Below, in pieces: positions 1 through 7,890 of a stretch of DNA of 31,725 nucleotides (positions within the stretch are counted from its first letter, which is position 1; every line of letters starts with the position of its first letter). This DNA comes from an uncultured Acetatifactor sp. (lineage in GTDB: Bacteria; Bacillota; Clostridia; Lachnospirales; Lachnospiraceae), in contig CAKRRD010000039.1 in the NCBI GenBank assembly GCA_934394815.1, positions 1 through 31,725 on the forward strand, in the 5' to 3' direction. The notes below the pieces were generated by a model, which was not told where the DNA came from, ran no database searches, and saw nothing but the letters and a program-made list of their open reading frames with translations. Both the position numbers and the translations under genes were made by a program.

Positions 1-498
1 GATGTCTGTCACAATTTTGTACAAAACTTCAAACAAGACTACCACAATTTATTCTTTTATGGTACAGTAGGTACTGGTAAAAGCTTTTTGTCGGGATGTA
101 TCGCCAGCGAATTACTGGAAAGCGGTCATTCCGTGATCTATTTCAGTGCTTCCGGGTTATTTGACACCCTTGCCCGTTATGCCTTCGACAGCCGGGCGAA
201 AGAAACTCTTTCCGGATTTTACGAGGATCTGTATCACTGTGATCTTCTGATCATAGATGACCTCGGCACCGAGATGACCAATACATTTGTGGCTTCCCAG
301 CTGTTCTCCTGTCTGAACGAGAGACATCTGAGGAAAAATGCCACCATCATCTCCACGAACTTAAGTCTGGAAGAATTGCGTGACCGGTATTCTGACCGGG
401 TATTTTCCCGTATCACCAGTCATTACGATCTGTGTAAGCTGACCGGTCCCGATATCCGTATGTGCAAAAAGCGTATGCAGAATGCATCTGAAAATTAA
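1..498 (+). CDS. DnaC/DnaI-type helicase loader ATPase, 5' end cut by window edge
   Basis: The reading frame is open from base 1, so the gene begins left of the window and only 165 C-terminal residues are present. A Walker A motif GTVGTGKS is encoded at 61-84, Walker B as LLIIDDLGTE near 244-273, a sensor-like ATIISTNLS, and an arginine-rich RDRYSDRVFSRI, all in the order seen in AAA+ helicase loaders (DnaC, DnaI, and the related IstB of IS21). A TTG at 88 would start after the Walker A and is not the true start. Known role of the family: loading the replicative helicase on DNA during replication initiation or restart. A chromosomal loader is preferred to a transposase helper because prs follows directly with a 53-nt gap and no insertion-sequence ends are visible; an IstB origin cannot be fully excluded without the upstream sequence. 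Confidence 0.85.
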   Translation, partial: DVCHNFVQNFKQDYHNLFFYGTVGTGKSFLSGCIASELLESGHSVIYFSASGLFDTLARYAFDSRAKETLSGFYEDLYHCDLLIIDDLGTEMTNTFVASQLFSCLNERHLRKNATIISTNLSLEELRDRYSDRVFSRITSHYDLCKLTGPDIRMCKKRMQNASEN

Positions 499-551
499 TC
501 ATTTATTCGTAACAGAACAGTATACAGAATCAGAAAGTGAGGATCACCCCA

Positions 552-1736
552 ATGGCGAATCGTGAAGAAAAAAGAAATCTGGAGACTATCCCCGTCGGCT
601 CTCTGGGCATTATTTCCCTGCCCGGCTGCAAGCCTTTAGGTGAGAAGGTAGACCAGTATCTTGTAAAATGGAGAGCAGAGAGAGAAAGCGAACACAAAGA
701 GTCTCTGGCATTTGCAGGTTATCAGAGAGAATCCTATCTCCTGGATGCCAAAGTACCCCGTTTCGGTTCCGGTGAAGCAAAGGGACAGATCCTGGAATCC
801 GTCCGCGGTACTGACCTCTATCTGTTAGTAGATGTCCTGAACTACTCCATGACCTATTCCCTGTGCGGCAGCGAGAACCATATGTCTCCCGATGATCACT
901 ATCAGGATCTGAAGCGTATCATTGCAGCTGTCGGTGGTAAAGCCCGTCGTATCACCGTGATCATGCCTTTCCTGTATGAGAGCCGTCAACACAAGAGAAC
1001 TTCCCGTGAGTCGCTGGACTGCGCGCTGGCGCTGCAGGAGCTGGTAAGCATGGGTGTAGATAACATTATCACTTTTGATGCTCACGATCCCCGAGTCCAG
1101 AATGCCATTCCCCTGCACGGCTTTGAGACCGTACAGCCTGCATATCAGTTCATCAAGGGTCTGCTTCGCAATGTGAAGGATCTGCAGCTGGATTCCAGCC
1201 ACATGATGGTCATCAGCCCGGATGAAGGCGGTATGGGACGTGCTATCTACATCGCCAACGTTCTCGGTCTGGATATGGGTATGTTCTATAAGAGAAGAGA
1301 TTATACCAAGATCGTTAACGGCCGTAACCCTATCGTGGCTCATGAATTTCTGGGTACCAGCGTAGAGGGCAAGGACATGATCATCATCGACGATATGATT
1401 TCCTCCGGTGAGAGCATGCTGGAAGTTGCTGCCGCCCTGAAGGAGCGCAAGGCCAACAAGATCTTCGTCTTCTCCACCTTCGGTCTCTTCACCAACGGTC
1501 TGGACAAGTTTGATAAGGCTTACGAGAACGGCATCATCGATAAGGTACTGACCACCAACCTGATCTACCAGACTCCGGAACTGCTCCAGAGAGAATGGTA
1601 CATTAACTGCGATATGAGCAAATATATCGCTTACATCATCGATACTTTAAACCATGATTCTTCCATCAGTGATCTGTTGAATCCGAACGAAAGAATTCAG
1701 AATATCGTTGCAAAATACAAGAAGGGTGAGCTGTAA
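552..1736 (+). CDS. prs: Ribose-phosphate pyrophosphokinase (PRPP synthetase), long divergent form
   Basis: The 394-residue product should make phosphoribosyl pyrophosphate from ribose 5-phosphate and ATP in the cytosol, feeding nucleotide, His and Trp synthesis. Visible family signatures: PFLYESRQHKR (about residues 139-149), ITFDAHDP (173-180; matches the DLHA region), KRR at 247-249 in the flexible-loop region, and the PRPP-binding loop IIIDDMISSGES (277-288). It is about 75 residues longer than classical Prs (around 315), with a long N-terminal extension, and the loop has SSGES where classical enzymes have DT(A/G)GT. The start is the ATG at 552, preceded by TGAGG at 538-542 with a 9-nt gap; a GTG at 537 is in frame but lies inside that ribosome binding site. 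It follows the helicase loader in the same direction and ends in a hairpin that overlaps its stop codon. Confidence 0.9.
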   Translation: MANREEKRNLETIPVGSLGIISLPGCKPLGEKVDQYLVKWRAERESEHKESLAFAGYQRESYLLDAKVPRFGSGEAKGQILESVRGTDLYLLVDVLNYSMTYSLCGSENHMSPDDHYQDLKRIIAAVGGKARRITVIMPFLYESRQHKRTSRESLDCALALQELVSMGVDNIITFDAHDPRVQNAIPLHGFETVQPAYQFIKGLLRNVKDLQLDSSHMMVISPDEGGMGRAIYIANVLGLDMGMFYKRRDYTKIVNGRNPIVAHEFLGTSVEGKDMIIIDDMISSGESMLEVAAALKERKANKIFVFSTFGLFTNGLDKFDKAYENGIIDKVLTTNLIYQTPELLQREWYINCDMSKYIAYIIDTLNHDSSISDLLNPNERIQNIVAKYKKGEL

Positions 1737-1754
1737 AGCTCACCCTTTTCTTTG
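1722..1754 (+). terminator. Rho-independent terminator overlapping the prs stop
   Basis: An 11-bp perfect stem, AAGGGTGAGCT (1722-1732) with AGCTCACCCTT (1737-1747), encloses a GTAA tetraloop that includes the prs TAA, and TTCTTTG follows. The convergent lspA-like gene ends at 1762, so the hairpin may act on both transcripts, although the minus-strand tail is less T-rich. Confidence 0.8.
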
Positions 1755-1761
1755 TCTATAA

Positions 1762-2214
1762 CTATATGGCTCCCAGTGCGGAAATCAAGGAGCCGATGAT
1801 AATGCAGAAGTCGGAACAGTTGAACACAATCTTACGAAATCCCTGCCACTTCACAGGAAAGCTTACATAATCCACCACATATCCTCTGCGGAGGCGGTCA
1901 TAAGTATTGCTGAATGCGCCGCCTAACAGCAATGACAGTCCCAGTCGCAGCAGATTGTTGCCGTGGCGTCCCAGACTCACAACAAATACCAGCGTCAATA
2001 GCACAGTGAAAGCCAATGAGATAGCTGCCACCAGACGTCTTCGCTTCTGTCCGGCATTCAGCATCATGCCTTTGTTGTGGTGCTTGCGGATCAGTAATTT
2101 TCCCCGACAGATCTGCCGCTCTTCCCACTCGTCCACATGCTTTTCTATATAATTTTTCAGGAAGAAATCTCCCCAGAAGATTCCCGCCAGAATCGCAAGG
2201 CATACTGCTGTCAT
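1762..2214 (-). CDS. lspA: Signal peptidase II (LspA)-like aspartic protease
   Basis: A 150-residue membrane protein of family A8, which removes signal peptides from prolipoproteins after lipid attachment. Diagnostic pieces are all present: D16xxxK20 in the first membrane segment, NKGMMLN (47-53), GGAFSNTYDRLRRGYVVDY (98-116) and FNCSDF (131-136). By family knowledge D115 and D135 are the catalytic pair. The second motif is FNCSD rather than the usual FNxAD, and the N-terminal segment is unusually basic, so this may be a divergent paralogue rather than the housekeeping enzyme. Four hydrophobic segments fit the family. ATG at 2214 is preceded by GGGAG with 8-nt spacing. It lies 49 nt downstream of the XRE regulator gene on the same strand and is probably co-transcribed with it. 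Confidence 0.85.
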   Translation of the reverse strand: MTAVCLAILAGIFWGDFFLKNYIEKHVDEWEERQICRGKLLIRKHHNKGMMLNAGQKRRRLVAAISLAFTVLLTLVFVVSLGRHGNNLLRLGLSLLLGGAFSNTYDRLRRGYVVDYVSFPVKWQGFRKIVFNCSDFCIIIGSLISALGAI

Positions 2215-2263
2215 ATGTTACGCTCCCTTTCACCGCCTGTCGGATTTACACTTTGGAATCTGC

Positions 2264-3259
2264 TTATTCCCGTTCCGATCCCCGGTTCTTTATCTTTAAA
2301 AAAGCCATAAGTGCTCCAAACAGGACTCCTGCCACAGGCCATACGACCCAGGTAATCTCCCAGCGCATCGTTGGCAGACTGATGGCCAGGTAAATTGCGG
2401 TCCAGACACACCAGTAAATCACCGTCACATGCTCATACTTCCGGTTGACCGCCTTATTTTCCACCGTATAGTCCCCCTCCTGAAGCAATTTCTGAAAACC
2501 TCCCCAGATAATGCCGGACCGCACGAACAGCCACACAGCGGCTGCTACTATCATCAACAGGACATCTGTGGCAAGGATTACCGCATAGCCATTATCCCCG
2601 AAGAAAACAGATACCACCAGCAGAGGTACTGCTCCCAGGATGCACAATACCACACCCAGAGTAATACAGATCCGATAGGTTCCCGCAAAGGTCTCTTTTG
2701 CTTTTTCCACGATTCCGGACACCCCATATTGCAGTGTCAGCTTTTCTTTTTCCAGATATTCATATTTATTGTAGGGAATTCCGGTAAGAAGAAATACCGC
2801 CACCGCAACTGTCACCATCAGCAGCAGAACAATCACACCGATTCCACACGCAACAGCTTCCGTAAGCGGACCTCTTCCGACAGCCGCCATTCCCGCCAGC
2901 CACAACAGCACAACAGGGGACACCACACACAGAGACACCGCCGGAGCAATCCGGGCAGCATATTTCTTCGTAGCTTCCAGAAAAGTATTGGCTTCCTCCA
3001 CCGTGACCACTCTTCCCTCTGTGATCTCCGGTGCCATTTCTTCGGCAAACTCCGCCTCTTCTATTTCATCTTTTAACAGGTAATCCGTGGTAACACCGAA
3101 CAGCTGGCTCATATTCACGATACGTTCCAGATCGGGAATGGAGGCTCCGCTCTCCCATTTGGATACCGACTGTCTGGAAATATCCAGCCGTTCTGCCAGA
3201 TCCTCCTGAGACCATCCGCTTTTCTTACGCAGCATCATAATTTTTTCTGACAGGATCAT
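2264..3259 (-). CDS. XRE-family regulator with C-terminal membrane domain
   Basis: A 331-residue protein with an N-terminal helix-turn-helix (about residues 5-60: [20 protein letters not shown], then a typical IPDLERIV turn), an acidic linker (about 64-90), and at least six hydrophobic segments between about 103 and 325. This layout, a Cro/CI-like DNA-binding head tethered to a multispan membrane part, is common in Firmicutes, where such proteins often sense membrane or envelope conditions; the signal here is unknown. The start ATG at 3259 has AAGAGAG about 9 nt upstream. It precedes the LspA-like gene by 49 nt, suggesting a two-gene envelope-related unit. No cleavage site or kinase domain is seen. 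Confidence 0.85.
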   Translation of the reverse strand: MILSEKIMMLRKKSGWSQEDLAERLDISRQSVSKWESGASIPDLERIVNMSQLFGVTTDYLLKDEIEEAEFAEEMAPEITEGRVVTVEEANTFLEATKKYAARIAPAVSLCVVSPVVLLWLAGMAAVGRGPLTEAVACGIGVIVLLLMVTVAVAVFLLTGIPYNKYEYLEKEKLTLQYGVSGIVEKAKETFAGTYRICITLGVVLCILGAVPLLVVSVFFGDNGYAVILATDVLLMIVAAAVWLFVRSGIIWGGFQKLLQEGDYTVENKAVNRKYEHVTVIYWCVWTAIYLAISLPTMRWEITWVVWPVAGVLFGALMAFLKIKNRGSERE

Positions 3260-3320
3260 TTTTCATTCTCTCTTTCTTTTTGATATGTTTTCCTGTGCAC
3301 AGATCTCGTCGACATGAAAA

Positions 3321-3329
3321 ATCATAACA
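3321..3329 (-). promoter_or_regulatory. Possible extended -10 promoter for the XRE-lspA unit
   Basis: On the minus strand TGTTATGAT matches an extended -10 element (TGnTATAAT) 62 nt upstream of the XRE start; the corresponding -35 (TGGTTG) is poor. It lies just past the hairpin that ends the upstream unit, so terminator tail and promoter nearly abut. Confidence 0.35.
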
Positions 3330-3378
3330 AAAGAACCGGTTGACAACCACCAAGTGCCCTTGTAATTTTGTCAACCGG
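3326..3378 (-). terminator. Likely terminator of the GNAT (MCP-M28-GNAT) unit
   Basis: An 11-bp perfect inverted repeat, CCGGTTGACAA at 3336-3346 and its complement at 3368-3378, lies 18 nt past the GNAT stop. Within the 21-nt loop CAAG and CTTG can pair, extending the structure. On the minus strand it is followed by TTCTTTTGTT. An alternative reading is an operator for the XRE protein, because the same dyad sits upstream of its promoter. Confidence 0.55.
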
Positions 3379-3396
3379 CAGTTGCAATTCCTGTGT

Positions 3397-4032
3397 TTAC
3401 TGCACTTCCCGGATCAGGCAGTACTGTTTCAGGGGAAAATTCTTCTCCATCACGCCGTATACCTTGAATCCGAACTTTTCATAGAATTCCACATTTTTCG
3501 GATTATGTGTCTCCAGAGAAATCATCAGTTTGTGCTTCTGGGCATAGTCAATGGCTTCCTCCAGAAGCTCCGCTGCGATCCCATGGTGCTGCATGGTGGG
3601 ATCCACCGCCAGATAGATAATGTGCAGACGCTGATTCTGATGCAGCTGATCCGTCCAGCTGGAATTCAGATAATCCTCGCCCTTCATAAAATTCCGGAAG
3701 GTCTTCAGAGAGGGATCCTCCCTGATCAGATAGGAATCGGTCTGTAATGCCGCCAGGGCCTCCGTAAAATAGAACTGAAATACATTGTAGGGTTCTGCCT
3801 CATCCGATACTACCAATACACTGTTCAAATCTGCGCTGTCTGCGAAGATCTCGCAGGTGGCATAAAATTCATCCATGTCACATTTGAACAGTTCCGGCAT
3901 TAAGTGTCTGCGGATCTCAGGATCCGGTATCAATGTCTCATACAGGGGATCGTGCGCAAAACACTGGTTCAGCATCTCCTCCACTTTCGGAAGGTCTTCC
4001 TTCTGCACACGATATAACTTATCACTTTCCAT
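3397..4032 (-). CDS. GNAT-family N-acetyltransferase
   Basis: A 211-residue cytosolic protein. The acetyl-CoA-binding core is seen as IIYLAVDPTMQHHGIAAELL (about 138-157; Q-x-x-G-x-A pyrophosphate loop), followed by the C-terminal NVEFYEKFGF (about 180-189) typical of GNAT motif B. The N-terminal half is variable and presumably forms the substrate site; the substrate cannot be told from sequence. I take the ATG at 4032, which has AGGT 9 nt upstream; an in-frame TTG at 4068 would overlap the upstream M28 gene by 11 nt and has no good ribosome site. The gap to the M28 gene is 25 nt, so the two are probably co-transcribed. Confidence 0.85.
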   Translation of the reverse strand: MESDKLYRVQKEDLPKVEEMLNQCFAHDPLYETLIPDPEIRRHLMPELFKCDMDEFYATCEIFADSADLNSVLVVSDEAEPYNVFQFYFTEALAALQTDSYLIREDPSLKTFRNFMKGEDYLNSSWTDQLHQNQRLHIIYLAVDPTMQHHGIAAELLEEAIDYAQKHKLMISLETHNPKNVEFYEKFGFKVYGVMEKNFPLKQYCLIREVQ

Positions 4033-4057
4033 AATTATATTACCTGCTATCTCCTGA

Positions 4058-6145
4058 TTATAATTCAAAAATCTGGGTAACGGCTTTCTGCATCTGTTCC
4101 AGAATATTCATAAGGCCGGTCACCAGCTTGGAACAGGCCTGTTCCAGACTGGCAATCTCCTCCCCGTAATCCATCTTGGCAGCACCGGACTCCGCCATGG
4201 TCTCTTCTTTCTGCAAAAGCTGTTTTACCGTTCCGTACAGATTCTCATGCTCCAACAGTCTTCCGTAGCCCCATTTCAATCGTTCCTTCGGCTGATGAAA
4301 AACATAATCCGTAAAATGCCGGTATACCTGTTCATCAAACATGAACGCATAGGCATTATTGTCCACCTGATACAGCTTGCGGAGTGCGGAGGAAAGTCTC
4401 TGCTCCTTCAGGTTCCGGACAGCTCCACCCAGAAGCCTTAAATTGGTACTGCATATCTCATGAGGATACAACACATTTCCGTACCAGTCAATCCTTACAA
4501 AAGCATCCTGTTCCTGTTTAAACTGACTAAGCAGCTTCTGTTCCAAGGCTCTGGTCTGTCCAAAAAGCACTTCCGCCTCATCATATTTTCCATCCCGAAG
4601 CAGCTGCTTATAGTTCCGATTGTATTCCGCTGCCTCCTCGTATTCCTCCCGACATTTTCTGAGTGCCCGGTCACTCAGAGTCTCCAGTTCCTCTATTTGC
4701 TCAAGCAGTGACCGCTTTCTCTCTCCCAGCTGCCCGGCCACATCTGCGCGGTAACAGATCTCCCGGCACTGTTCCAGTCCCTTCCGAACCCGCTGTGCCA
4801 CCGGGGAGAACTGCAGTGGCACCACCGCCGTCTCATCCAGCGCCAGGATCAACAGGGCAAACAGTTCATGATGCAGGCGGTATACCTGTTCATCGTAAAA
4901 TTCATCGTTGTCAAACTGGGAATGATAATGGGTCTCCATAAAGCTTCCGCCGGTAAAATCATTTACCATGGAAGGCACTCCTGCGATGGCCATGGAAAAA
5001 TCGTCCGACCAGGTTTCGATGGGAGAGGTCACCGCCGTCTCCTCCGGATAAGCCATCGTCAGATTCGGCAGATCCGCCAGATATTCTTCCAGAAAGCTGA
5101 CATATTCATAGCAGCTGCGGATTCTGGCTCTGGTACCGTGGGCCAGCGCAGGAAGTTCAAAGTTCAGGTCTGCGATCACCTTTCCCACCCATTCGGGATG
5201 TGCGGTAAATATCTGCTCATAAGCACCCGTGGACCAGTCGAAATTGGAATCCACCACTCCCCATTCTTCGGAGGCCATGGCACAGATCACGATAGTATTG
5301 TTCGGCCGGAACTCACTGTCTAACAACGTCTTTGCAATGCCAAATAATAAGGCAATAGCTGTATTGTCATCCTGAAATCCGTCAAAATAGGAATCGTAAT
5401 GAGCCGACAAAAGTACCATACGATCCGGGTGTTTTCCGGGGATCCGCCCTACAATATTATAGGTCGTACAGTTCCGTGACACCCTGGAATCCGCGTCAAA
5501 GGTTACGGAAATCTCTTCTTTTCCCTGCAAAAGTTCCAGCAGTCCCGCAGCATCCTTACGGGAAATGGAAAATGCCGGAGCATCCTCGGGTCCTGCGATA
5601 TCCTGTGCATTCAGCGCTTCGTCGTCGATTTCCCCATAGCCTCCGCTCTGTACGGCGATCAGGGCTGCCGCCCCTTTCAGATGTGCCTGATATACCGGGT
5701 AATTGATCCACCATTCATCCCTCTGGTTGATTTCCACCAATACCAGTTTCCCCGCAACATCCCTGCCAACGTAATCCTTTTCCGTACCCTTGCCCAGATA
5801 CATCAGCGAGAATTCTTTCGGTCCGTCTGTCACAAAAGTGGTCTGATAAGCCCCCAATTCCACCGCTGCCGGTTCTCCTGCAGCATTCTCATAGCTTAAC
5901 GTCGCCTTATGGAATTCCCAGCCGTCCACCGTGACGGCATCCTTGGTCACTTCCGACAGTCCTAAAGCTTCCATCTCCGCCTTTAACATCTCACCGGTCT
6001 GGAATTCCGCTTTGGATCCCGCCGTACGATACCCCAGAACCGGATGGGATTTGAACTGTTCCATCCGCTTGGCCAGTTCATAGGAATACTTCACATCCAG
6101 ATTCTGTAATATTTTCTTCTGTAAGATTTCCCCGTTGTCATACAT
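4058..6145 (-). CDS. M28-family zinc aminopeptidase with PA domain
   Basis: A 695-residue protein, much longer than a simple M28 peptidase. Order: an N-terminal helical part (1-90), a protease-associated-like insert (about 95-215), the M28 catalytic domain (about 228-445) and a C-terminal helical region rich in Glu/Lys/Leu (about 450-695). Likely metal ligands and catalytic residues: H249 (AHYDS), D260 (QDDN), E293 and E294 (SEEWG), D326 (ADLNFE) and H408 (HYHSQFD), the usual two-zinc set with Glu as general base. No signal peptide or lipobox is seen, so it probably acts in the cytosol on imported peptides. The ATG at 6145 has GGAG 10 nt before it. It lies 55 nt after the chemotaxis receptor and 25 nt before the GNAT gene. 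Confidence 0.9.
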   Translation of the reverse strand: MYDNGEILQKKILQNLDVKYSYELAKRMEQFKSHPVLGYRTAGSKAEFQTGEMLKAEMEALGLSEVTKDAVTVDGWEFHKATLSYENAAGEPAAVELGAYQTTFVTDGPKEFSLMYLGKGTEKDYVGRDVAGKLVLVEINQRDEWWINYPVYQAHLKGAAALIAVQSGGYGEIDDEALNAQDIAGPEDAPAFSISRKDAAGLLELLQGKEEISVTFDADSRVSRNCTTYNIVGRIPGKHPDRMVLLSAHYDSYFDGFQDDNTAIALLFGIAKTLLDSEFRPNNTIVICAMASEEWGVVDSNFDWSTGAYEQIFTAHPEWVGKVIADLNFELPALAHGTRARIRSCYEYVSFLEEYLADLPNLTMAYPEETAVTSPIETWSDDFSMAIAGVPSMVNDFTGGSFMETHYHSQFDNDEFYDEQVYRLHHELFALLILALDETAVVPLQFSPVAQRVRKGLEQCREICYRADVAGQLGERKRSLLEQIEELETLSDRALRKCREEYEEAAEYNRNYKQLLRDGKYDEAEVLFGQTRALEQKLLSQFKQEQDAFVRIDWYGNVLYPHEICSTNLRLLGGAVRNLKEQRLSSALRKLYQVDNNAYAFMFDEQVYRHFTDYVFHQPKERLKWGYGRLLEHENLYGTVKQLLQKEETMAESGAAKMDYGEEIASLEQACSKLVTGLMNILEQMQKAVTQIFEL

Positions 6146-6200
6146 ATTCTGTCACTCCGTCTCTGTCATTTTCACCCTTTGCCTGCCACTTTGCAGTTTC

Positions 6201-7643
6201 TTATCTCTTTGCTGCCACGGCATTCATTTCCTCTGTGATCTTCTTCAGAATCTCACTGTTTCTCTCTTCCGCCTCCAGTGTCTCACTGGCATGGGCGGAT
6301 ACTTCTTCTGTGGTAGCGGAAATCGTCTGAATGGATTCCACGATCTCCTGGTTGGCCGCTTTCAATGCCTCCACATCCTGAAGCATACGGCCCAGGTTGT
6401 CCACAATGGCATAGCTGCTGTTCTCGATCTCCACAAAACTGTCTGCTGCCCGTATGATTCCTTCCCGCTGGTTACTGATACCGTCCATCATCTGGCGGAT
6501 TACGGTCACTACTTCATCAATGGCATGGGATACATTACCAATCAATGCGGCAATATTGCCGGTAGCATCCTTGGTCTGCGTCGCCATTCCGGAGATCTCG
6601 GAAGCTACCACCGAGAAACCTCTGCCCGCTTCTCCGGCTCTGGCCGCCTCGATACTGGCATTCAGCGCCAGCAGGCTTGTCTGGGTGGCAATCTTGCTGA
6701 TGATCTCTAAGATAGAATGCATCTCCTGCATATAATGATCCAGTGTTTCCAGCTTTTTCGCTGCCTGCTCGCTGTTCTGTGCGGAATCTTCTGCCTGCTT
6801 CTTCAGTCCTGCCATATCCATTTTGCCGGTATCCAGCACAGACAGGGTCTGCTCCATATCTTCGCAAATGGTCTCCGCCGTGGTATCCACCGCATTTACC
6901 TTTTCCTGAATTGCCTCCGTCTGGGTGGTCTGCTTCTGGACTGCCACCGCAGATTCCTGAGATCCCATGGATACCTCTTCCATGGCGCTCTTTGTGCTGA
7001 CGAATGCCATCTCCAGTTTGTTCAGTTCTACGGTAATCTCCTCTACAGAGTTCTCCAGACGGTTACTCATGTCGGTTACATCCTTCAGGGTTGCTTCCGT
7101 ACGCTCCTGCGCATCCCGGATTTCGTTCATATTCTCATTGGCATTTTTCTGATTTGCCGTCGTGGCATAGATGGATACAAAACACAGAAGCACCATCATG
7201 ACGATCTGGATAATGCCTGCCTCCAGGCCCAGATAGCCGAAACCACCTGTTCTGGCACCCAGGATCACCACCAGAATGCTCTCCAGTACCGTACCCACAT
7301 TGATCATAACAAAGGCCTTCACATCATGATACAGCATAACCGCAAACATCATCGGCACTACAAAGACGAAAACCATATTGGATTCCGTCGTAAACAATAC
7401 AATAGAATAAAACAGTGCATAGCCGATGGTTACCAGATGCTTGATTGCACCGGAATCATGGCTTTTTTTCCAGAAGATCACTTCCGCCGCCAGCGGCCCC
7501 AGTCCAAAGATCAGCATCAGCACCAATACCGGCGCTCCTACCGTTCCGTTTACGGTCTCCGCCACGCCAAAAATCAGCATACAGATATTCACTGCAAAGT
7601 GTGACACCATTGCCACCCAATTACTTCGTTCCAATTCTTTCAT
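6201..7643 (-). CDS. Methyl-accepting chemotaxis protein with six-span membrane sensor
   Basis: A 480-residue receptor. The N-terminus has about six transmembrane segments (roughly 10-31, 37-57, 69-85, 88-105, 110-129, 142-161) joined by very short loops, so it lacks an extracellular ligand domain and no clear HAMP is visible. It runs directly into a long coiled coil whose tip contains [20 protein letters not shown] (about 323-342), the CheA/CheW-contact hairpin. Likely signals sensed are within the membrane or bound by the membrane domain; this is inference. No NWETF-type C-terminal tether is present. The ATG at 7643 follows GGGGGAG with 9-nt spacing; an in-frame TTG at 7685 lacks such a site. 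A strong promoter sits about 100 nt upstream. Confidence 0.92.
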   Translation of the reverse strand: MKELERSNWVAMVSHFAVNICMLIFGVAETVNGTVGAPVLVLMLIFGLGPLAAEVIFWKKSHDSGAIKHLVTIGYALFYSIVLFTTESNMVFVFVVPMMFAVMLYHDVKAFVMINVGTVLESILVVILGARTGGFGYLGLEAGIIQIVMMVLLCFVSIYATTANQKNANENMNEIRDAQERTEATLKDVTDMSNRLENSVEEITVELNKLEMAFVSTKSAMEEVSMGSQESAVAVQKQTTQTEAIQEKVNAVDTTAETICEDMEQTLSVLDTGKMDMAGLKKQAEDSAQNSEQAAKKLETLDHYMQEMHSILEIISKIATQTSLLALNASIEAARAGEAGRGFSVVASEISGMATQTKDATGNIAALIGNVSHAIDEVVTVIRQMMDGISNQREGIIRAADSFVEIENSSYAIVDNLGRMLQDVEALKAANQEIVESIQTISATTEEVSAHASETLEAEERNSEILKKITEEMNAVAAKR

Positions 7644-7747
7644 TCGTCTCTGCTCCCCCTTTTGTCGTCCTGTTTTCGCTGTCAAATATTAATATGTAAA
7701 TATAAGTAATGTTTCCACTTATTCCATCTGAATGTCCAATCTATTTT

Positions 7748-7776
7748 ATTGTAAATCATACTGATTTTCCCGTCAA
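7748..7776 (-). promoter_or_regulatory. Sigma-A-type promoter for the MCP-M28-GNAT unit
   Basis: On the minus strand TTGACG (7776-7771), a 17-bp spacer and TACAAT (7753-7748) lie 104 nt upstream of the receptor start at 7643. Predicted start of transcription is near 7741. No sigma-28-type element was recognised here although chemotaxis genes often have one. Confidence 0.7.
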
Positions 7777-7785
7777 TAAAACGGC

Positions 7786-7831
7786 ACAAAAATACAGCGC
7801 TGTTTTTCTCAATAAAGAAACAGCGCTGTAT
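7786..7831 (-). terminator. Strong intrinsic terminator after the Cache receptor gene
   Basis: A 14-bp perfect stem, ATACAGCGCTGTTT at 7792-7805 with its complement at 7818-7831, has a 12-nt loop and is followed on the minus strand by TTTTTG. It begins about 60 nt after the stop codon of the 7891-9669 gene. The plus-strand side also ends in CTTTTC, so it may work in both directions. Confidence 0.85.
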
Positions 7832-7890
7832 CTTTTCTATATAGTATTTATCTCCCTGCCGGATCGGTCCCGGCGCCCTTCTTATAGCTT

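Noticed and set aside
1..498. IS21-type transposition helper (IstB) for the first gene.
   Set aside because: No istA, terminal repeats or insertion ends are seen and prs follows directly; the loader reading is more likely, though upstream sequence is missing.
6717..7604. A 295-codon plus-strand frame opposite the six-span receptor.
   Set aside because: It is antisense to a gene with clear receptor motifs, is rich in His and Cys typical of antisense shadows, and lacks a ribosome site.
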